64,000 bases of DNA from Subdoligranulum variabile (GCA_004554775.1 SFKI01000006.1:1-64000); one strand, 5' to 3'. Shown: positions 33,487-42,318, numbered from the stretch's first letter. Notes: generated by a model from the sequence alone, not told the origin. A program made the numbers and translations.

Positions 33487-33502
33487 CCACATAACGCAAA
33501 AA

Positions 33503-33533
33503 AAATCCCCCGCGGCAGACGCTGCGGGGGATT
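33503..33533. terminator. bidirectional terminator between the glycosyltransferase operon and upp
   Basis: AAATCCCCCGC pairs perfectly with GCGGGGGATTT around 9 bases, with an A-run on the left and T's on the right. It lies between convergent genes. Confidence 0.8.
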
Positions 33534-33552
33534 TGCTGATTCCTGTTAAAAA

Positions 33553-34182
33553 TTACTTGGTGCCGAAGATACGGTCGCCAGCGTCGCCCAGGCCGGGCAC
33601 GATGTAGCCGTTCTCGTTCAGCTTTTCATCCAGAGCGGCGACGTAGATGTCGACGTCGGGATGCGCCTCGTGCAGAGCCTTCAGACCCTGGGGGGCAGCG
33701 ACCAGGCCAATGAATTTGATGTGCTTGGCACCGCGCTTTTTGATCTGGGCAATGGCATCGCAGGAGCTGCCGCCGGTGGCCAGCATCGGGTCCAGAACAA
33801 AGACCTCGCGCTCGTTGATGTCGCTGGGCAGCTTGCAGTAGTACTCGACAGGCTCAAGGGTCTCCTCGTTGCGGTACATGCCAATGTGGCCGACCTTGGC
33901 GGCGGGGATCAGGTTCAGCATACCGTCGACCATGCCCAGGCCGGCGCGCAGGATGGGCACCAACGCCAGCTTACGGCCAGCCAGCACCTTGGTGCGGGCC
34001 AGGGCCACGGGGGTCTCGACCTCGACTTCCTCGGTGGGCAGGTCGCGGGTAGCCTCGTAGCACAACAGCATGGCGATCTCGCTTACCAGATCGCGGAACT
34101 CCTTGGTGCCGGTGTTGCGGTCACGCAGCAGGCTGATTTTGTGCTGGATCAGGGGATGGTCAACAATTTCAACAACGCTCAT
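33553..34182 (-). CDS. upp: uracil phosphoribosyltransferase
   Basis: A 209-residue salvage enzyme making UMP from uracil and PRPP. The PRPP-binding loop VFVLDPMLATGGSS is near residues 128-141. The uracil-site C-terminal segment NENGYIVPGLGDAGDRIFGT is complete. The start at 34182 follows AAGGAG. Last gene of the minus-strand tsaE-tsaB-rpiB-upp group. Confidence 0.96.
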   Translation of the reverse strand: MSVVEIVDHPLIQHKISLLRDRNTGTKEFRDLVSEIAMLLCYEATRDLPTEEVEVETPVALARTKVLAGRKLALVPILRAGLGMVDGMLNLIPAAKVGHIGMYRNEETLEPVEYYCKLPSDINEREVFVLDPMLATGGSSCDAIAQIKKRGAKHIKFIGLVAAPQGLKALHEAHPDVDIYVAALDEKLNENGYIVPGLGDAGDRIFGTK

Positions 34183-34244
34183 GGTGGTATCTCCTTGTAC
34201 AAATATTTATTCCAGCCTGCCCGTGCAGGCAATGTCAACGAAAC

Positions 34245-34697
34245 TTACAGGTTTTCCAGCGCCATCATCTTGTCGATGCGCTTCTGGTGGCGGCCGCCCT
34301 CAAACTCGGCGTTCAGGAAAGCATCCACGATCTGGCAGGCCAGGCCCGCGCCGACCACGCGGCCGCCCAGGCACAGGGCGTTGGCGTTGTTGTGGCGGCG
34401 GGTAAACTCGGCGCTGAAGGTATCGCTGCAGCAGCAGGCGCGGATGCCCTTGATCTTGTTGGCACACATCGACATGCCCACGCCGGTGCCGCAGCACAGG
34501 ATGACCAGCGCGCAGCTGCCGTCCAGTACGGCCTTGCAGCCCTTGGCGGCGTAGTCCGGGTAGTCCACGCTGGCGGTGGAGTCGGTGCCAAAATCGGTGG
34601 CGGCAACGCCCAGCTCGGCCAGGTGTGCCTTGATGGCTTCTTTCAGTTCATAGCCGCCGTGGTCGGCAGCCAGTGCGATCGGTTTGTCAAACTTCAT
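34245..34697 (-). CDS. rpiB: ribose-5-phosphate isomerase B
   Basis: A 150-residue RpiB/LacAB-family isomerase interconverting ribose 5-phosphate and ribulose 5-phosphate. The N-terminal IALAADHGGYELK, the active-site Cys in ILCCGTGVGMS and the HNNANALCLGGR motif are all present. It lies 62 bases upstream of upp; both feed nucleotide synthesis from ribose phosphate. Galactose-6-phosphate isomerase subunits share the fold but come as LacA/LacB pairs, not seen here. Confidence 0.94.
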   Translation of the reverse strand: MKFDKPIALAADHGGYELKEAIKAHLAELGVAATDFGTDSTASVDYPDYAAKGCKAVLDGSCALVILCCGTGVGMSMCANKIKGIRACCCSDTFSAEFTRRHNNANALCLGGRVVGAGLACQIVDAFLNAEFEGGRHQKRIDKMMALENL

Positions 34698-34701
34698 TGG
34701 T

Positions 34702-35409
34702 TTATACGGTCCCCTCTGCTTGTTGTTTTTCGCGTTCGGCGCGCTCGCGCTCGGCCTGGCTCAGCCGGTGGTAATCCGGCAGCAGGGCGGCAGGCGGCAC
34801 ACAGGCCCCGGCTTCCCACATGGCCTTGGCGGCCAGCGCCACCCCGGCACCCCGCAGCACTTGCAGGGCGGGCGGGCAGGCTGCGACCCCGCAGACCTGC
34901 TTATAACTATTGTAACACAAAGTTGCGCCATCGCCAACAAAAAACAGCGGTTTTTTGCAATCCTGTACAAATTTTTCTAAGCTTGCCACAGGAGCGGCGG
35001 TGTCCTCGGTCAAACGGGTGTGGGTGGCAAGGTCAAACGCGCCCCAGTACACCTGCCCGCGGCGGGCATCCTGCGCACCGATGACGGTGCCATCGCCCGC
35101 CAAGCCATACGCCAGCGCGGCCATGGTGGAAACGCCCGCGCAGGGGATCTGACGCGGCAGGGCCAGCCCCTTGATGACCGAAAGCCCGATGCGCAGCCCG
35201 GTAAAGCTGCCGGGGCCGTTGGTCACGCCCAGCAGGTCGATGTCCTCCATCGTAAGCCCGCAGGCATGCAGCGCGGTGTCGATCATCGGCAGCAGGGTCT
35301 CGCTGTGGGTCATGCCGTTGTTGCACTGTGTCTCGTACAGCAGGGTATCGTCCCGCAGAATGGCTATGGCGGCGGATTTGCCCGCAGTATCTACAGCCAA
35401 GATATTCAT
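34702..35409 (-). CDS. tsaB: tRNA threonylcarbamoyladenosine synthesis protein TsaB
   Basis: A 235-residue ASKHA-fold protein that partners TsaD and TsaE in making the t6A modification of ANN-decoding tRNAs. It begins MNILAVDTAGKSAAIA and carries the family segments HSETLLPMID and NGPGSFTGLRIGL, followed by a dimer-interface region. It lies 37 bases downstream of tsaE and 4 bases upstream of rpiB. TsaD is not in the window. Confidence 0.92.
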   Translation of the reverse strand: MNILAVDTAGKSAAIAILRDDTLLYETQCNNGMTHSETLLPMIDTALHACGLTMEDIDLLGVTNGPGSFTGLRIGLSVIKGLALPRQIPCAGVSTMAALAYGLAGDGTVIGAQDARRGQVYWGAFDLATHTRLTEDTAAPVASLEKFVQDCKKPLFFVGDGATLCYNSYKQVCGVAACPPALQVLRGAGVALAAKAMWEAGACVPPAALLPDYHRLSQAERERAEREKQQAEGTV

Positions 35410-35446
35410 GGTATCACCTATACGATATGTAATAAATTATAAAATA

Positions 35447-35857
35447 TCAACTAACAGTAATTTTGCGCGTCGTCTCGTCCACCCGCTCTATGTGGATATA
35501 GATGGGCTGCTCCTGCTCAAGCAGGTCAGCGCAGTTCTCGCTCCACTCACAGGCCACGACGGCACCCATATCGAGGTAGTCGTAAAACCCGGCGGCGGCA
35601 AGATCATTCTCGGTGTGGATGCGGTACAAATCAAAGTGCGCCAGCGGGCGCGGGCCGCGGTAGTAGTTGACGATGGCAAACGTCGGGCTTGAAACCGGGT
35701 CGGTGCAGCCGAGTCCTTCGGCCAGGCCCTGGCAGAACGCGGTCTTGCCTGCGCCCAGCCCGCCGGTAAACGCAATGAGCGCCCCGCCCGGCAGCGTTTT
35801 GGCAAACTCCCGCCCGGCAGCCACGGTCTCCTCGCGGGAATGGGTGATGATCTCCAT
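35447..35857 (-). CDS. tsaE: tRNA threonylcarbamoyladenosine synthesis ATPase TsaE
   Basis: A 136-residue P-loop ATPase of the t6A pathway. Walker A is GGLGAGKTAFCQGLA near residues 33-47, and SSPTFAIVNYY and HFDLYRI are the family signatures. The start at 35857 follows AAGGAG; a much longer frame upstream crosses a promoter and a REP unit and is rejected. First gene of its operon, directly after a consensus promoter. Confidence 0.93.
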   Translation of the reverse strand: MEIITHSREETVAAGREFAKTLPGGALIAFTGGLGAGKTAFCQGLAEGLGCTDPVSSPTFAIVNYYRGPRPLAHFDLYRIHTENDLAAAGFYDYLDMGAVVACEWSENCADLLEQEQPIYIHIERVDETTRKITVS

Positions 35858-35918
35858 AGGAAAACTCCTTTTAAGGGCCCGCGGTATGGCATAAACCCCG
35901 TACCCTGATTCGTACACT

Positions 35919-35947
35919 ATTATAATACGAAATGCGCGATTTGTAAA
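35919..35947 (-). promoter_or_regulatory. promoter of the tsaE-tsaB-rpiB-upp operon
   Basis: On the minus strand TTTACA (35947-35942), 17 bases, TATAAT (35924-35919). Back-to-back with the rodA promoter. Confidence 0.7.
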
Positions 35948-35961
35948 ATTTAATTGCAAAG

Positions 35962-35991
35962 TTGGCATATTGCCGCAGGATGCGGTATAAT
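35962..35991 (+). promoter_or_regulatory. promoter of the rodA-type gene
   Basis: TTGGCA (35962-35967), 18 bases, TATAAT (35986-35991). The transcript would carry a REP hairpin (36030-36058) in its leader. Confidence 0.65.
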
Positions 35992-36029
35992 ATGCGGTAG
36001 AAATGGTATGGGTCGGTGTCCGCATCGGC

Positions 36030-36058
36030 CACGGGCGGATATGGAATCCGCCCCCTAC
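36030..36058. repeat. REP unit 5, in the leader of rodA
   Basis: A single inverted-orientation unit of the GGAT/ATCC type, between the promoter and the start codon at 36123. Confidence 0.8.
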
Positions 36059-36122
36059 GTGCCACATGCCTTGCAACCGTACGGGGTAAATCCCAAAATC
36101 CACAGGAAAGGAGGCCATACCC

Positions 36123-37286
36123 ATGCTTGCACTGCTGCGCCGGTATCTGCGCCGGGTCGATGGCGTGTATCTGGCGCTGTGCGCGGCGTGCTCGGTGTTC
36201 AGCGTTGTGGTGCTGGTTTCCATCGGGCAGACGCAGCTCGGCTCCAACAACAAAGCCTCGGTGCAGCTCATTGCCAGCTTACTGGGCATCATGCTGGCGG
36301 TCATCTTTTCCACGGTGGATTACCGTGCGCTGGCGCGCGCCTGGCCGCTGCATGCTACGGTGGCGTGGGGGCTGGTGCTGCCGACGCTGTTTTTGCACAA
36401 CTTCCGGGCGGGGGTCGTAACCATCGGGTACGATGCAGGCGGCACGTCCAACTACAGCTGGTACCGGGTGGGCGGCATGACCTTCCAGCCTGCCGAGCTG
36501 GCAAAGATCAGCTTTATTTTAACGCTGGCACTGCATTTAAGCCATGTGCGCGGCAGGGTGAACCAGCCCAAAAACCTGCTGCTGCTCTTACTGCACATCG
36601 GTATCCCGGCGGCGCTCATCCATATCCAGGGTGATGACGGTACAGCGCTGGTTTTTCTCGGCATTGGTGTGTTTATGCTGTACGCGGGCGGGCTGGCCCA
36701 CTGGCTGGTGGGCGGCGCGCTGGCGGCTGGCGCAGTGGGCGGCGCTGTGCTGTTAAAGCTGCGCCCCGGCATTTTAAAGGGCTACCAGTTCAAGCGCATT
36801 TTGGCCGTGCTCACGCCCGACGACCCGAACCTTGCGGATGTGGCCTACCAGCAGAACAAAGGTGCTATGGCCATCGGCACCGGCGGGCTGACCGGCAAGG
36901 GGCTGTTCACGCCCGAGCATGTCTTTGTGCCCAATGCGTGGAACGATTTTGTGTTTGCCTACCTCGCCAATGGGCTGGGGTTTGTGGGCGCGGCGTTGGC
37001 GCTGGCGCTGCTGCTGGGCATCTGCGTGCGCACCCTGACGGCGGCGCTGCAAAGCCGCGATGCACTGGGCCGCAATATCTGCGTGGGCATTTTTGCGGCG
37101 CTGTTTTTGCAGACAGTCATCAACCTGGGCATGAATCTGCAGGTGCTGCCTGTGATTGGCGTGACGCTGCCGTTTTTCTCGGCTGGCGGGTCGAGCGTGG
37201 TCATGATGTACCTCTGCGTCGGCCTGGTGCTGAGCGTGGGGCTCCGGAACCGGCGCAGCCGCGTAGATGCGGTTTCGATTTTGTAA
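36123..37286 (+). CDS. rodA: SEDS-family glycan polymerase (RodA-type)
   Basis: A 387-residue polytopic protein with about ten membrane helices, the glycosyltransferase that polymerises peptidoglycan during elongation. Family marks are GGTSNYSWYRVGG, FQPAELAKISFIL (with the E-L-A-K segment), the large extracellular loop with PDDPNLADVAYQ, and the C-terminal PFFSAGGSS. The start at 36123 follows AAAGGAGG. It is not next to PBP2, which sits 16 kb away with mreC. FtsW or SpoVE are alternatives, but the AELAKI and leader context favour RodA. Confidence 0.82.
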   Translation: MLALLRRYLRRVDGVYLALCAACSVFSVVVLVSIGQTQLGSNNKASVQLIASLLGIMLAVIFSTVDYRALARAWPLHATVAWGLVLPTLFLHNFRAGVVTIGYDAGGTSNYSWYRVGGMTFQPAELAKISFILTLALHLSHVRGRVNQPKNLLLLLLHIGIPAALIHIQGDDGTALVFLGIGVFMLYAGGLAHWLVGGALAAGAVGGAVLLKLRPGILKGYQFKRILAVLTPDDPNLADVAYQQNKGAMAIGTGGLTGKGLFTPEHVFVPNAWNDFVFAYLANGLGFVGAALALALLLGICVRTLTAALQSRDALGRNICVGIFAALFLQTVINLGMNLQVLPVIGVTLPFFSAGGSSVVMMYLCVGLVLSVGLRNRRSRVDAVSIL

Positions 37287-37288
37287 GG

Positions 37289-37504
37289 TTATGCTTCGCC
37301 GCTCTTGCCGGGGTCGCCCATGCACAAGCTGGGGATCAGGCAGAGCGACGCCAGCCCCACAAGGATGAACACGGTGCGGGACAGCCACGAAAGCGACCCG
37401 CCCAGCAGCCAGCCCACGGCATTGAACCCCCAGATGCCATAGATGCCCCAGTTGATGCCGCCGATAATGGCAAGCAGCAGCAAAATTTTTTTGAATACGG
37501 ACAT
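37289..37504 (-). CDS. DUF378 membrane protein
   Basis: A 71-residue two-helix membrane protein. It has the DUF378 (YuzA-like) pattern GGINWGIYGI near residues 14-23 and a second hydrophobic segment from about 43. The start at 37504 follows GGGAGG. That ribosome site lies inside a long hairpin (37507-37550). It converges on rodA, 2 bases away. Function of the family is unknown. Confidence 0.8.
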   Translation of the reverse strand: MSVFKKILLLLAIIGGINWGIYGIWGFNAVGWLLGGSLSWLSRTVFILVGLASLCLIPSLCMGDPGKSGEA

Positions 37505-37506
37505 AA

Positions 37507-37550
37507 AAATCCCTCCCTGTACGCCAGTATGGCGCAATGGGGAGGGATTT
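37507..37550 (-). promoter_or_regulatory. hairpin sequestering the DUF378 ribosome site
   Basis: On the minus strand AAATCCCTCCC pairs perfectly with GGGAGGGATTT over 11 bp, with a smaller GCGCCA/TGGCG hairpin inside the loop. The 3' arm is the ribosome site, and the arm plus TTTTT also looks like a terminator, just before the ATG. Confidence 0.6.
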
Positions 37551-37602
37551 ATTCATGGGTGCAGAGTAAAGCCTTCTTTGCAAAGAAGGAACAAAGCCCC
37601 CG

Positions 37603-38970
37603 TTAATTCTTCAATGCCTGCATCGGAGCGGGGATGCGGCCGCCGCGATGGATCATGACGGCGGGGCTGTACTTGCTGATGGGCATGATCGGCGCGTGGC
37701 CCAGCAGACCGCCGAAATCCAGCACATCGCCTGCTTTGTGGCCAATGGCCGGGATGACGCGCACGGCGGTGGTCTTGCTGTTCACCATGCCGATGGCGGC
37801 TTCGTCCGCGATCAGGCCGCTGATGACCTCGGCAGTTGTGTCGCCGGGAATGACCACCATGTCGATGCCGACCGAGCAGACGGCGGTCATTGCTTCGAGC
37901 TTTTCGAGCGTCAGGCTGCCGCAGTTGGCTGCGTTGATCATACCGTCGTCCTCAGACACCGGGATGAATGCGCCGGACAGGCCGCCCACGTGGTTGGAAG
38001 CCATCACGCCGCCCTTTTTGACGGCGTCGTTCAGCAGGGCCAGGCAGGCGGTGGTGCCGCAGCAGCCGCAGCTTTCCAGACCCATTTCTTCCAGAATATT
38101 GGCAACGCTGTCGCCGATGGCCGGGGTGGGGGCCAGCGACAGGTCGATGATGCCCGCCGGTACGCCAAGGCGCTCGCTGGCAAGGTTAGCCACCAGCTGG
38201 CCCAGGCGGGTGATCTTGAACGCTGTGCGCTTGACCAGCTCAGCCACTTCGTCCATCGGGGCGTCCTTGGGCAGCTTGGCCAGCGCCGCACGCACGGCAC
38301 CGGGGCCGGAAACGCCGACGTGGATCTCGCAGTCCGGCTCGCCCGCGCCGTGGAACGCACCCGCCATAAACGGGTTGTCCTCGGGCGCATTGCAGAATAC
38401 GACGAGCTTGGCGTCGCCCATGCACATGTTGTCCTTGGTCAGCTCGGCGGTCTCGCGCACGACCTCGCCCATCAGCTTGACGGCGTCCATGTTGATGCCC
38501 GACTTGGTCGAGCCAATATTGACGCTGGAGCAAACAATATCCGTTTCCGCCAGCGCGCGGGGAATGGCTTGGATCAGGCGGCGGTCGCCAGCCGAAAAGC
38601 CCTTGTGTACCAGCGCACCAAAGCCGCCGATGAAGTTGACCCCCACGGCCTTGGCCGCGCGGTCCAGCGTTTTGGCGTACAGTACAGGGTCAGCATCGGG
38701 GGCCGCACCCAGCAGCATGGCAATGGGCGTAACGCTGATGCGCTTATTGACGATGGGGATGCCGTACTCGCTGCTGATGCTGTCAACGGTCGGGACCAGG
38801 TCGCCCGCCAGGCGGGTGATCTTGTTGTAGATCTTCTCGCAGGCTTTCTCGGCGTCCGGGTCGATGCAGTCCAGCAGGCTGATGCCCATGGTCACGGTAC
38901 GGACATCGAGGTTTTCATCGGTCAGCATGCCGATGGTTTCCATAATGTCATTGCGGTTCAGGATTCGCAT
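37603..38970 (-). CDS. UPF0210 (PFL family) protein
   Basis: A 455-residue protein of the UPF0210/DUF711 family, whose structure resembles the pyruvate formate-lyase barrel but lacks the glycyl-radical loop. It has the typical TVTMGISLLDC start, VNFIGGFGALVHKG and the GCCGTTACLALLNDAV cysteine segment. It is 15 bases downstream of the ACT-domain gene, the conserved UPF0237-UPF0210 pair of Firmicutes. Biochemical role unknown; the ACT partner suggests small-molecule control. Confidence 0.9.
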   Translation of the reverse strand: MRILNRNDIMETIGMLTDENLDVRTVTMGISLLDCIDPDAEKACEKIYNKITRLAGDLVPTVDSISSEYGIPIVNKRISVTPIAMLLGAAPDADPVLYAKTLDRAAKAVGVNFIGGFGALVHKGFSAGDRRLIQAIPRALAETDIVCSSVNIGSTKSGINMDAVKLMGEVVRETAELTKDNMCMGDAKLVVFCNAPEDNPFMAGAFHGAGEPDCEIHVGVSGPGAVRAALAKLPKDAPMDEVAELVKRTAFKITRLGQLVANLASERLGVPAGIIDLSLAPTPAIGDSVANILEEMGLESCGCCGTTACLALLNDAVKKGGVMASNHVGGLSGAFIPVSEDDGMINAANCGSLTLEKLEAMTAVCSVGIDMVVIPGDTTAEVISGLIADEAAIGMVNSKTTAVRVIPAIGHKAGDVLDFGGLLGHAPIMPISKYSPAVMIHRGGRIPAPMQALKN

Positions 38971-38985
38971 AGTAAATCCCTCCCG

Positions 38986-39255
38986 TCAGATGGTGTGCAT
39001 GGCGTCAAAGACTTCCTGGCGGGTCACAGTGACCTGCATCTTCATCTCTGCGCCCAGGGCGGTAAAGCGGTCGCGCATGGCAACGTGGTCCACATTGCAG
39101 CGGGCCAGGTCCACCAGCATGATCATGCAGAACATATCCTGCATGATGGACTGGGTGATATCCTCGATATTGATATTCAGCTCGGCACAGACCGCGCTGA
39201 CCTTGGCAACGACACCCACGGTGTCATGCCCGATGACGGTGATAACTGCTTTCAT
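38986..39255 (-). CDS. ACT-domain protein (UPF0237)
   Basis: An 89-residue single ACT domain. MKAVITVIGHDTVGVVAKVS is the first beta-alpha unit with the glycine at the ligand-binding turn, followed by NINIEDITQSI. The start at 39255 is chosen over 39279. ACT domains bind amino acids or other small ligands, so this is likely the regulator of its UPF0210 neighbour, with which it forms a two-gene operon. Confidence 0.9.
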   Translation of the reverse strand: MKAVITVIGHDTVGVVAKVSAVCAELNINIEDITQSIMQDMFCMIMLVDLARCNVDHVAMRDRFTALGAEMKMQVTVTRQEVFDAMHTI

Positions 39256-39303
39256 ACAATAAACCCCCTCGTAAAGCACCGGCAGGTTTGCCGAATTAGT
39301 AAT

Positions 39304-39332
39304 ATTATAGCAGAATGGCGGGAAAGAGTAAA
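39304..39332 (-). promoter_or_regulatory. promoter of the ACT/UPF0210 operon
   Basis: On the minus strand TTTACT (39332-39327), 17 bases, TATAAT (39309-39304). Confidence 0.65.
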
Positions 39333-39358
39333 GAAAGTAGGACTTTTGGGGAAATAGT

Positions 39359-39384
39359 GGCTCCCCTCGAAGGGGAGCCTTTTC
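39359..39384. terminator. hairpin downstream of the MoxR gene
   Basis: GGCTCCCCT pairs perfectly with AGGGGAGCC around CGA. T's follow on the plus strand only, while the gene that ends here is on the minus strand, so it may be a solo arm of the second repeat family. Confidence 0.45.
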
Positions 39385-39398
39385 TCTACGCCCCTACA

Positions 39399-40934
39399 TT
39401 AAAACTCCGCGCTATGCTCCTCGGCTCTTATGGCATCCCGCTCCAGCTCGGCTAAAATCTCGTCGTCGCCCTGGTGGAGCAATAGCTTCTGGCTGTACTG
39501 CTCAAACCGCTCGCACTCGTTCTCGGCCAGATAGGGGGCCGAGTCGGGGCCGAGCGCCAGCTCGTTGACAAAGACGACCATCTCCTGCCCGGCGTCAAAG
39601 GCCCGCTCCATAAAATCAAACGCAAATTCCAGCGCGTCCCCGGCGGCGGTCACGGCGTCCTCACGGCGGCGCACCTGGGCATTGAACGCGGCACGCACGG
39701 TGTCAAAGGCATCGTCGGCATCCAGCACTGCATCGAGCTTTTTGCCCCAGATGTCCAGCAGGGCAGCGGTGCGGGTGCGGGCGGCAAGCTCCTCAGGCAG
39801 CAGGCTGGCGGCGGCCTTGGCTTCTTCCAGCCGCTGGCGGTAGCTCTCGCACTGTTCGGCAAACAAAGCGGCAGGCTTGGCTTCGGGCTGCTGGCCCAGC
39901 GCGCGCTTGAAGCTGCGCAGCTGCTGGTAGCAGGCATCCGTCACCGCACCAATGCTGCGCGCGGCGGCAAACCGGGTGTTCAGCCCGGCCAGCAGCAGGC
40001 TGACAAGGCTGATGCGCTCATCAAAGCTGGCCTTGACCGCACGCTCGACCACCGCGTCAAACGGTTTGCCCTGCAAGATGTCCTCGACGCCGTAGTCCTG
40101 ATGGTACTTACGGTACAGCACCCAGTAGGCGGCGAAATCGCGTGCGACCTCGGGATGGCGCAGGTACTGTGCAATGATACCCTCGTCGACCGGCAGGTCG
40201 AGCTTGTCTGCCGCCTGCAAAAACGCGGAAAGATCCTCCCACCCGCGGGCGGTGACGAACTGCACGCCGTCTACATCGTTTTCGATTTTGTAAAAATGCT
40301 GCGGCCGCAGTTCCAGGTAAGCCGTCACGGCGGGGTGCAGGCGGTGGGCGCGGGCGTACTCCTGCCACACGCTCAGCTTCGGCTCAATGTCGATGCGCCG
40401 CACACGGTCGAGCGTGACCAGGTCGAACTCGCGCACGCTCTTGTTGTACTCGGGCGGGTTGCCCGCTGCCACAATGATCCACCCGGCGGGCACGGCCTGA
40501 TTGCCGAAGGTCTTGCACTGCAAAAATTGCAGCATCGTGGGGGCGAGCGTTTCACTGACGCAGTTGATCTCGTCGATGAACAGGATGCCGTTCTGCTTGC
40601 CGGTGCGCTCCATGGCGGCGTAAACGCTGGCGATGATCTCGCTCATCGTGTACTCGGTCACGCTGCGGGTCTTTCCGGCGTAGTTGCGCTCCCGGATAAA
40701 GGGCAGGCCGACGGCGCTTTGCCGCGTGTGGTGGGTGATGGTGTAGGCCACCAGCGCAATGCCGCACTCCTGGGCGATCTGCTCCATGATCTGCGTTTTG
40801 CCGACGCCCGGCGGGCCCATCAGCAGGATGGGGCGCTGGCGTACCGGCGGGATCAGCGGCGCACCGGTGTCATCGCAGGCAAGGTACGCCCGCACGGTTT
40901 GTTTGATTTCCTCTTTGGCACGTTGAATATCCAT
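39399..40934 (-). CDS. MoxR-type AAA+ ATPase
   Basis: A 511-residue AAA+ protein. Walker A GPPGVGKTQ is near residue 40 and Walker B GILFIDEINCVSE near 118. Sensor 1 is IVAAGNPPEYN, the arginine-finger region is TLDRVRRIDIEP, and the C-terminal half is helical. MoxR ATPases act as chaperones with VWA-domain partners, which are encoded just upstream here (6-base gap). It is the last gene of the LRR-VWA-MoxR operon. Client unknown. Confidence 0.88.
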   Translation of the reverse strand: MDIQRAKEEIKQTVRAYLACDDTGAPLIPPVRQRPILLMGPPGVGKTQIMEQIAQECGIALVAYTITHHTRQSAVGLPFIRERNYAGKTRSVTEYTMSEIIASVYAAMERTGKQNGILFIDEINCVSETLAPTMLQFLQCKTFGNQAVPAGWIIVAAGNPPEYNKSVREFDLVTLDRVRRIDIEPKLSVWQEYARAHRLHPAVTAYLELRPQHFYKIENDVDGVQFVTARGWEDLSAFLQAADKLDLPVDEGIIAQYLRHPEVARDFAAYWVLYRKYHQDYGVEDILQGKPFDAVVERAVKASFDERISLVSLLLAGLNTRFAAARSIGAVTDACYQQLRSFKRALGQQPEAKPAALFAEQCESYRQRLEEAKAAASLLPEELAARTRTAALLDIWGKKLDAVLDADDAFDTVRAAFNAQVRRREDAVTAAGDALEFAFDFMERAFDAGQEMVVFVNELALGPDSAPYLAENECERFEQYSQKLLLHQGDDEILAELERDAIRAEEHSAEF

Positions 40935-40940
40935 GGCGCA

Positions 40941-42281
40941 TCATCCTTTCGGCGGGGCTTTATGATCGTGTTGTTCAAACTCTTCGGGCTGCAACACCAG
41001 CCGCATGGCCCAGGGGGGCACCTCGGGCGGCGGGGTGCCGTTTTCCAAAAACAAAAACGCAGTCTCAAACGGCGGGCGATGGGCAGGGTAGATGCCCTTG
41101 CCGTCGGTAAAATACAAAACGCCTTGCAGGTCGCGCAGCACGCCGCTCTCGCGCAGTTCTTCCACGCGGGCGAACGCGGGGCGGAAGTCGGTGCCGCCGC
41201 CCCCGTGCAGCGTAAAATTGGCGGTATAGCGGTCCAGCGCGTCCAGATCCGTCAGCCAGGTCTCGTCCTGAATGGCGTTGTCGGCCTGCAAAACCAGGAT
41301 GCGGCACTTGCGGAAAAAACTGTCCTGGCTTTTTAATAGGGTGAACGTTTCTTGTAAAAAGGCTTTTACCAGCTCCCCGGCGGTAGACTCGCTGGTGTCC
41401 AGCACAATGACGAAGTCGCGTATTTTTTTGACCTCGCGGCTTTCCAGCGGCTCGATCAGCGGCAGATTGCCGTAGACGCGCAGGCCGTAGCTGTAGAAGC
41501 CGAGGTCGAACTCCTCGGGGTCGAGGTGCGGTTCCTCGTGCCAGACGGCGAAGCGGCGCAGAAAATCGCGGTAGCTGCGGCGGCTGCGGCTGGCCTGCAC
41601 CTGGGCTTGCAGGGCGCGCGCCCCGGCGTTTTCGCCCGCATGCTGGCCGGCTTCCTCCATGCTCAGCTGCGTCTGGCGGCCCAGCTGTTCCCACTGCTTG
41701 CCCTGCAGTTGAGCCTGCGGGCTGTCCGGGTCGGCAGGCCAGAAGCGGTGGTCATCGCAGGGAAACTCCCGCAGCCACTTGGTCAGCGTTTCGTCGTCGG
41801 TTTCACGCAGGGCGCGGTAGATCGGCCCGGCGGCAAGCAGCCCGCATTGCTGCTGCAATTGCTGGTAAGCCTGCTGCCGCAGCCAGCCCACCGGGCGGGT
41901 GGTGGCCGGGGTGTTCAGGCTGTCCAGCGTGTTTTCTACGGCGATGTCGCAGGCCAGCCCCCAGAGGGTGCTGTCACGGTCGCCGCGCAGCCACAGATGG
42001 CGGAAGATGCAGTGCAGCACGCTGTGCAGGTACGCCCGGGGCAGATACCGCCGGTTTTTGCGGTAGGTTGCCAGCACCCACGCCTCGGGGTAGCAAAGCC
42101 GCGCGCCGTCGGTGGCAAAGGCGTGGCCGGTGGTATCGGGCGGCAGCGGGGCGGGGGGCAGGGCCCCCAGGGCAGCGTTTAAATAGCGCTGGTCGAGATA
42201 CAACTCGCCGCGCAGCTGGTCCATAATACGCCGTGCCATCGTGGCTTCCCACTCGGCCTGGGTTTGGATGTGGCGGGACAC
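40941..42281 (-). CDS. VWA-domain protein with DUF2201-like N terminus
   Basis: A 446-residue partner of the MoxR ATPase. The N-terminal region (about 20-130) has a metallopeptidase-like helix with H-S-V-L-H-C-I-F-R-H, as in DUF2201. The C-terminal VWA fold starts at VIVLDTSES, a complete MIDAS D-x-S-x-S site, with later GGGGTDFRPAF and YFTDGKG. The start is GTG at 42281 with an AAAGGAG site; the longer frame crosses a REP unit and is rejected. Probably a metal-dependent adaptor with MoxR. Confidence 0.85.
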   Translation of the reverse strand: MSRHIQTQAEWEATMARRIMDQLRGELYLDQRYLNAALGALPPAPLPPDTTGHAFATDGARLCYPEAWVLATYRKNRRYLPRAYLHSVLHCIFRHLWLRGDRDSTLWGLACDIAVENTLDSLNTPATTRPVGWLRQQAYQQLQQQCGLLAAGPIYRALRETDDETLTKWLREFPCDDHRFWPADPDSPQAQLQGKQWEQLGRQTQLSMEEAGQHAGENAGARALQAQVQASRSRRSYRDFLRRFAVWHEEPHLDPEEFDLGFYSYGLRVYGNLPLIEPLESREVKKIRDFVIVLDTSESTAGELVKAFLQETFTLLKSQDSFFRKCRILVLQADNAIQDETWLTDLDALDRYTANFTLHGGGGTDFRPAFARVEELRESGVLRDLQGVLYFTDGKGIYPAHRPPFETAFLFLENGTPPPEVPPWAMRLVLQPEEFEQHDHKAPPKG

Positions 42282-42318
42282 GGGGGTCTCCTTTCTAATT
42301 GCGATCGTGTTGGTTTCT

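Noticed and set aside
35858..36313. N-terminal extension of TsaE
   Set aside because: It crosses a consensus promoter pair and a REP unit; the TsaE domain starts at 35857 with a good ribosome site.
37648..39357. 569-codon open frame opposite the UPF0210/ACT genes
   Set aside because: Mirrors two recognised genes and crosses their promoter; no independent evidence of coding.
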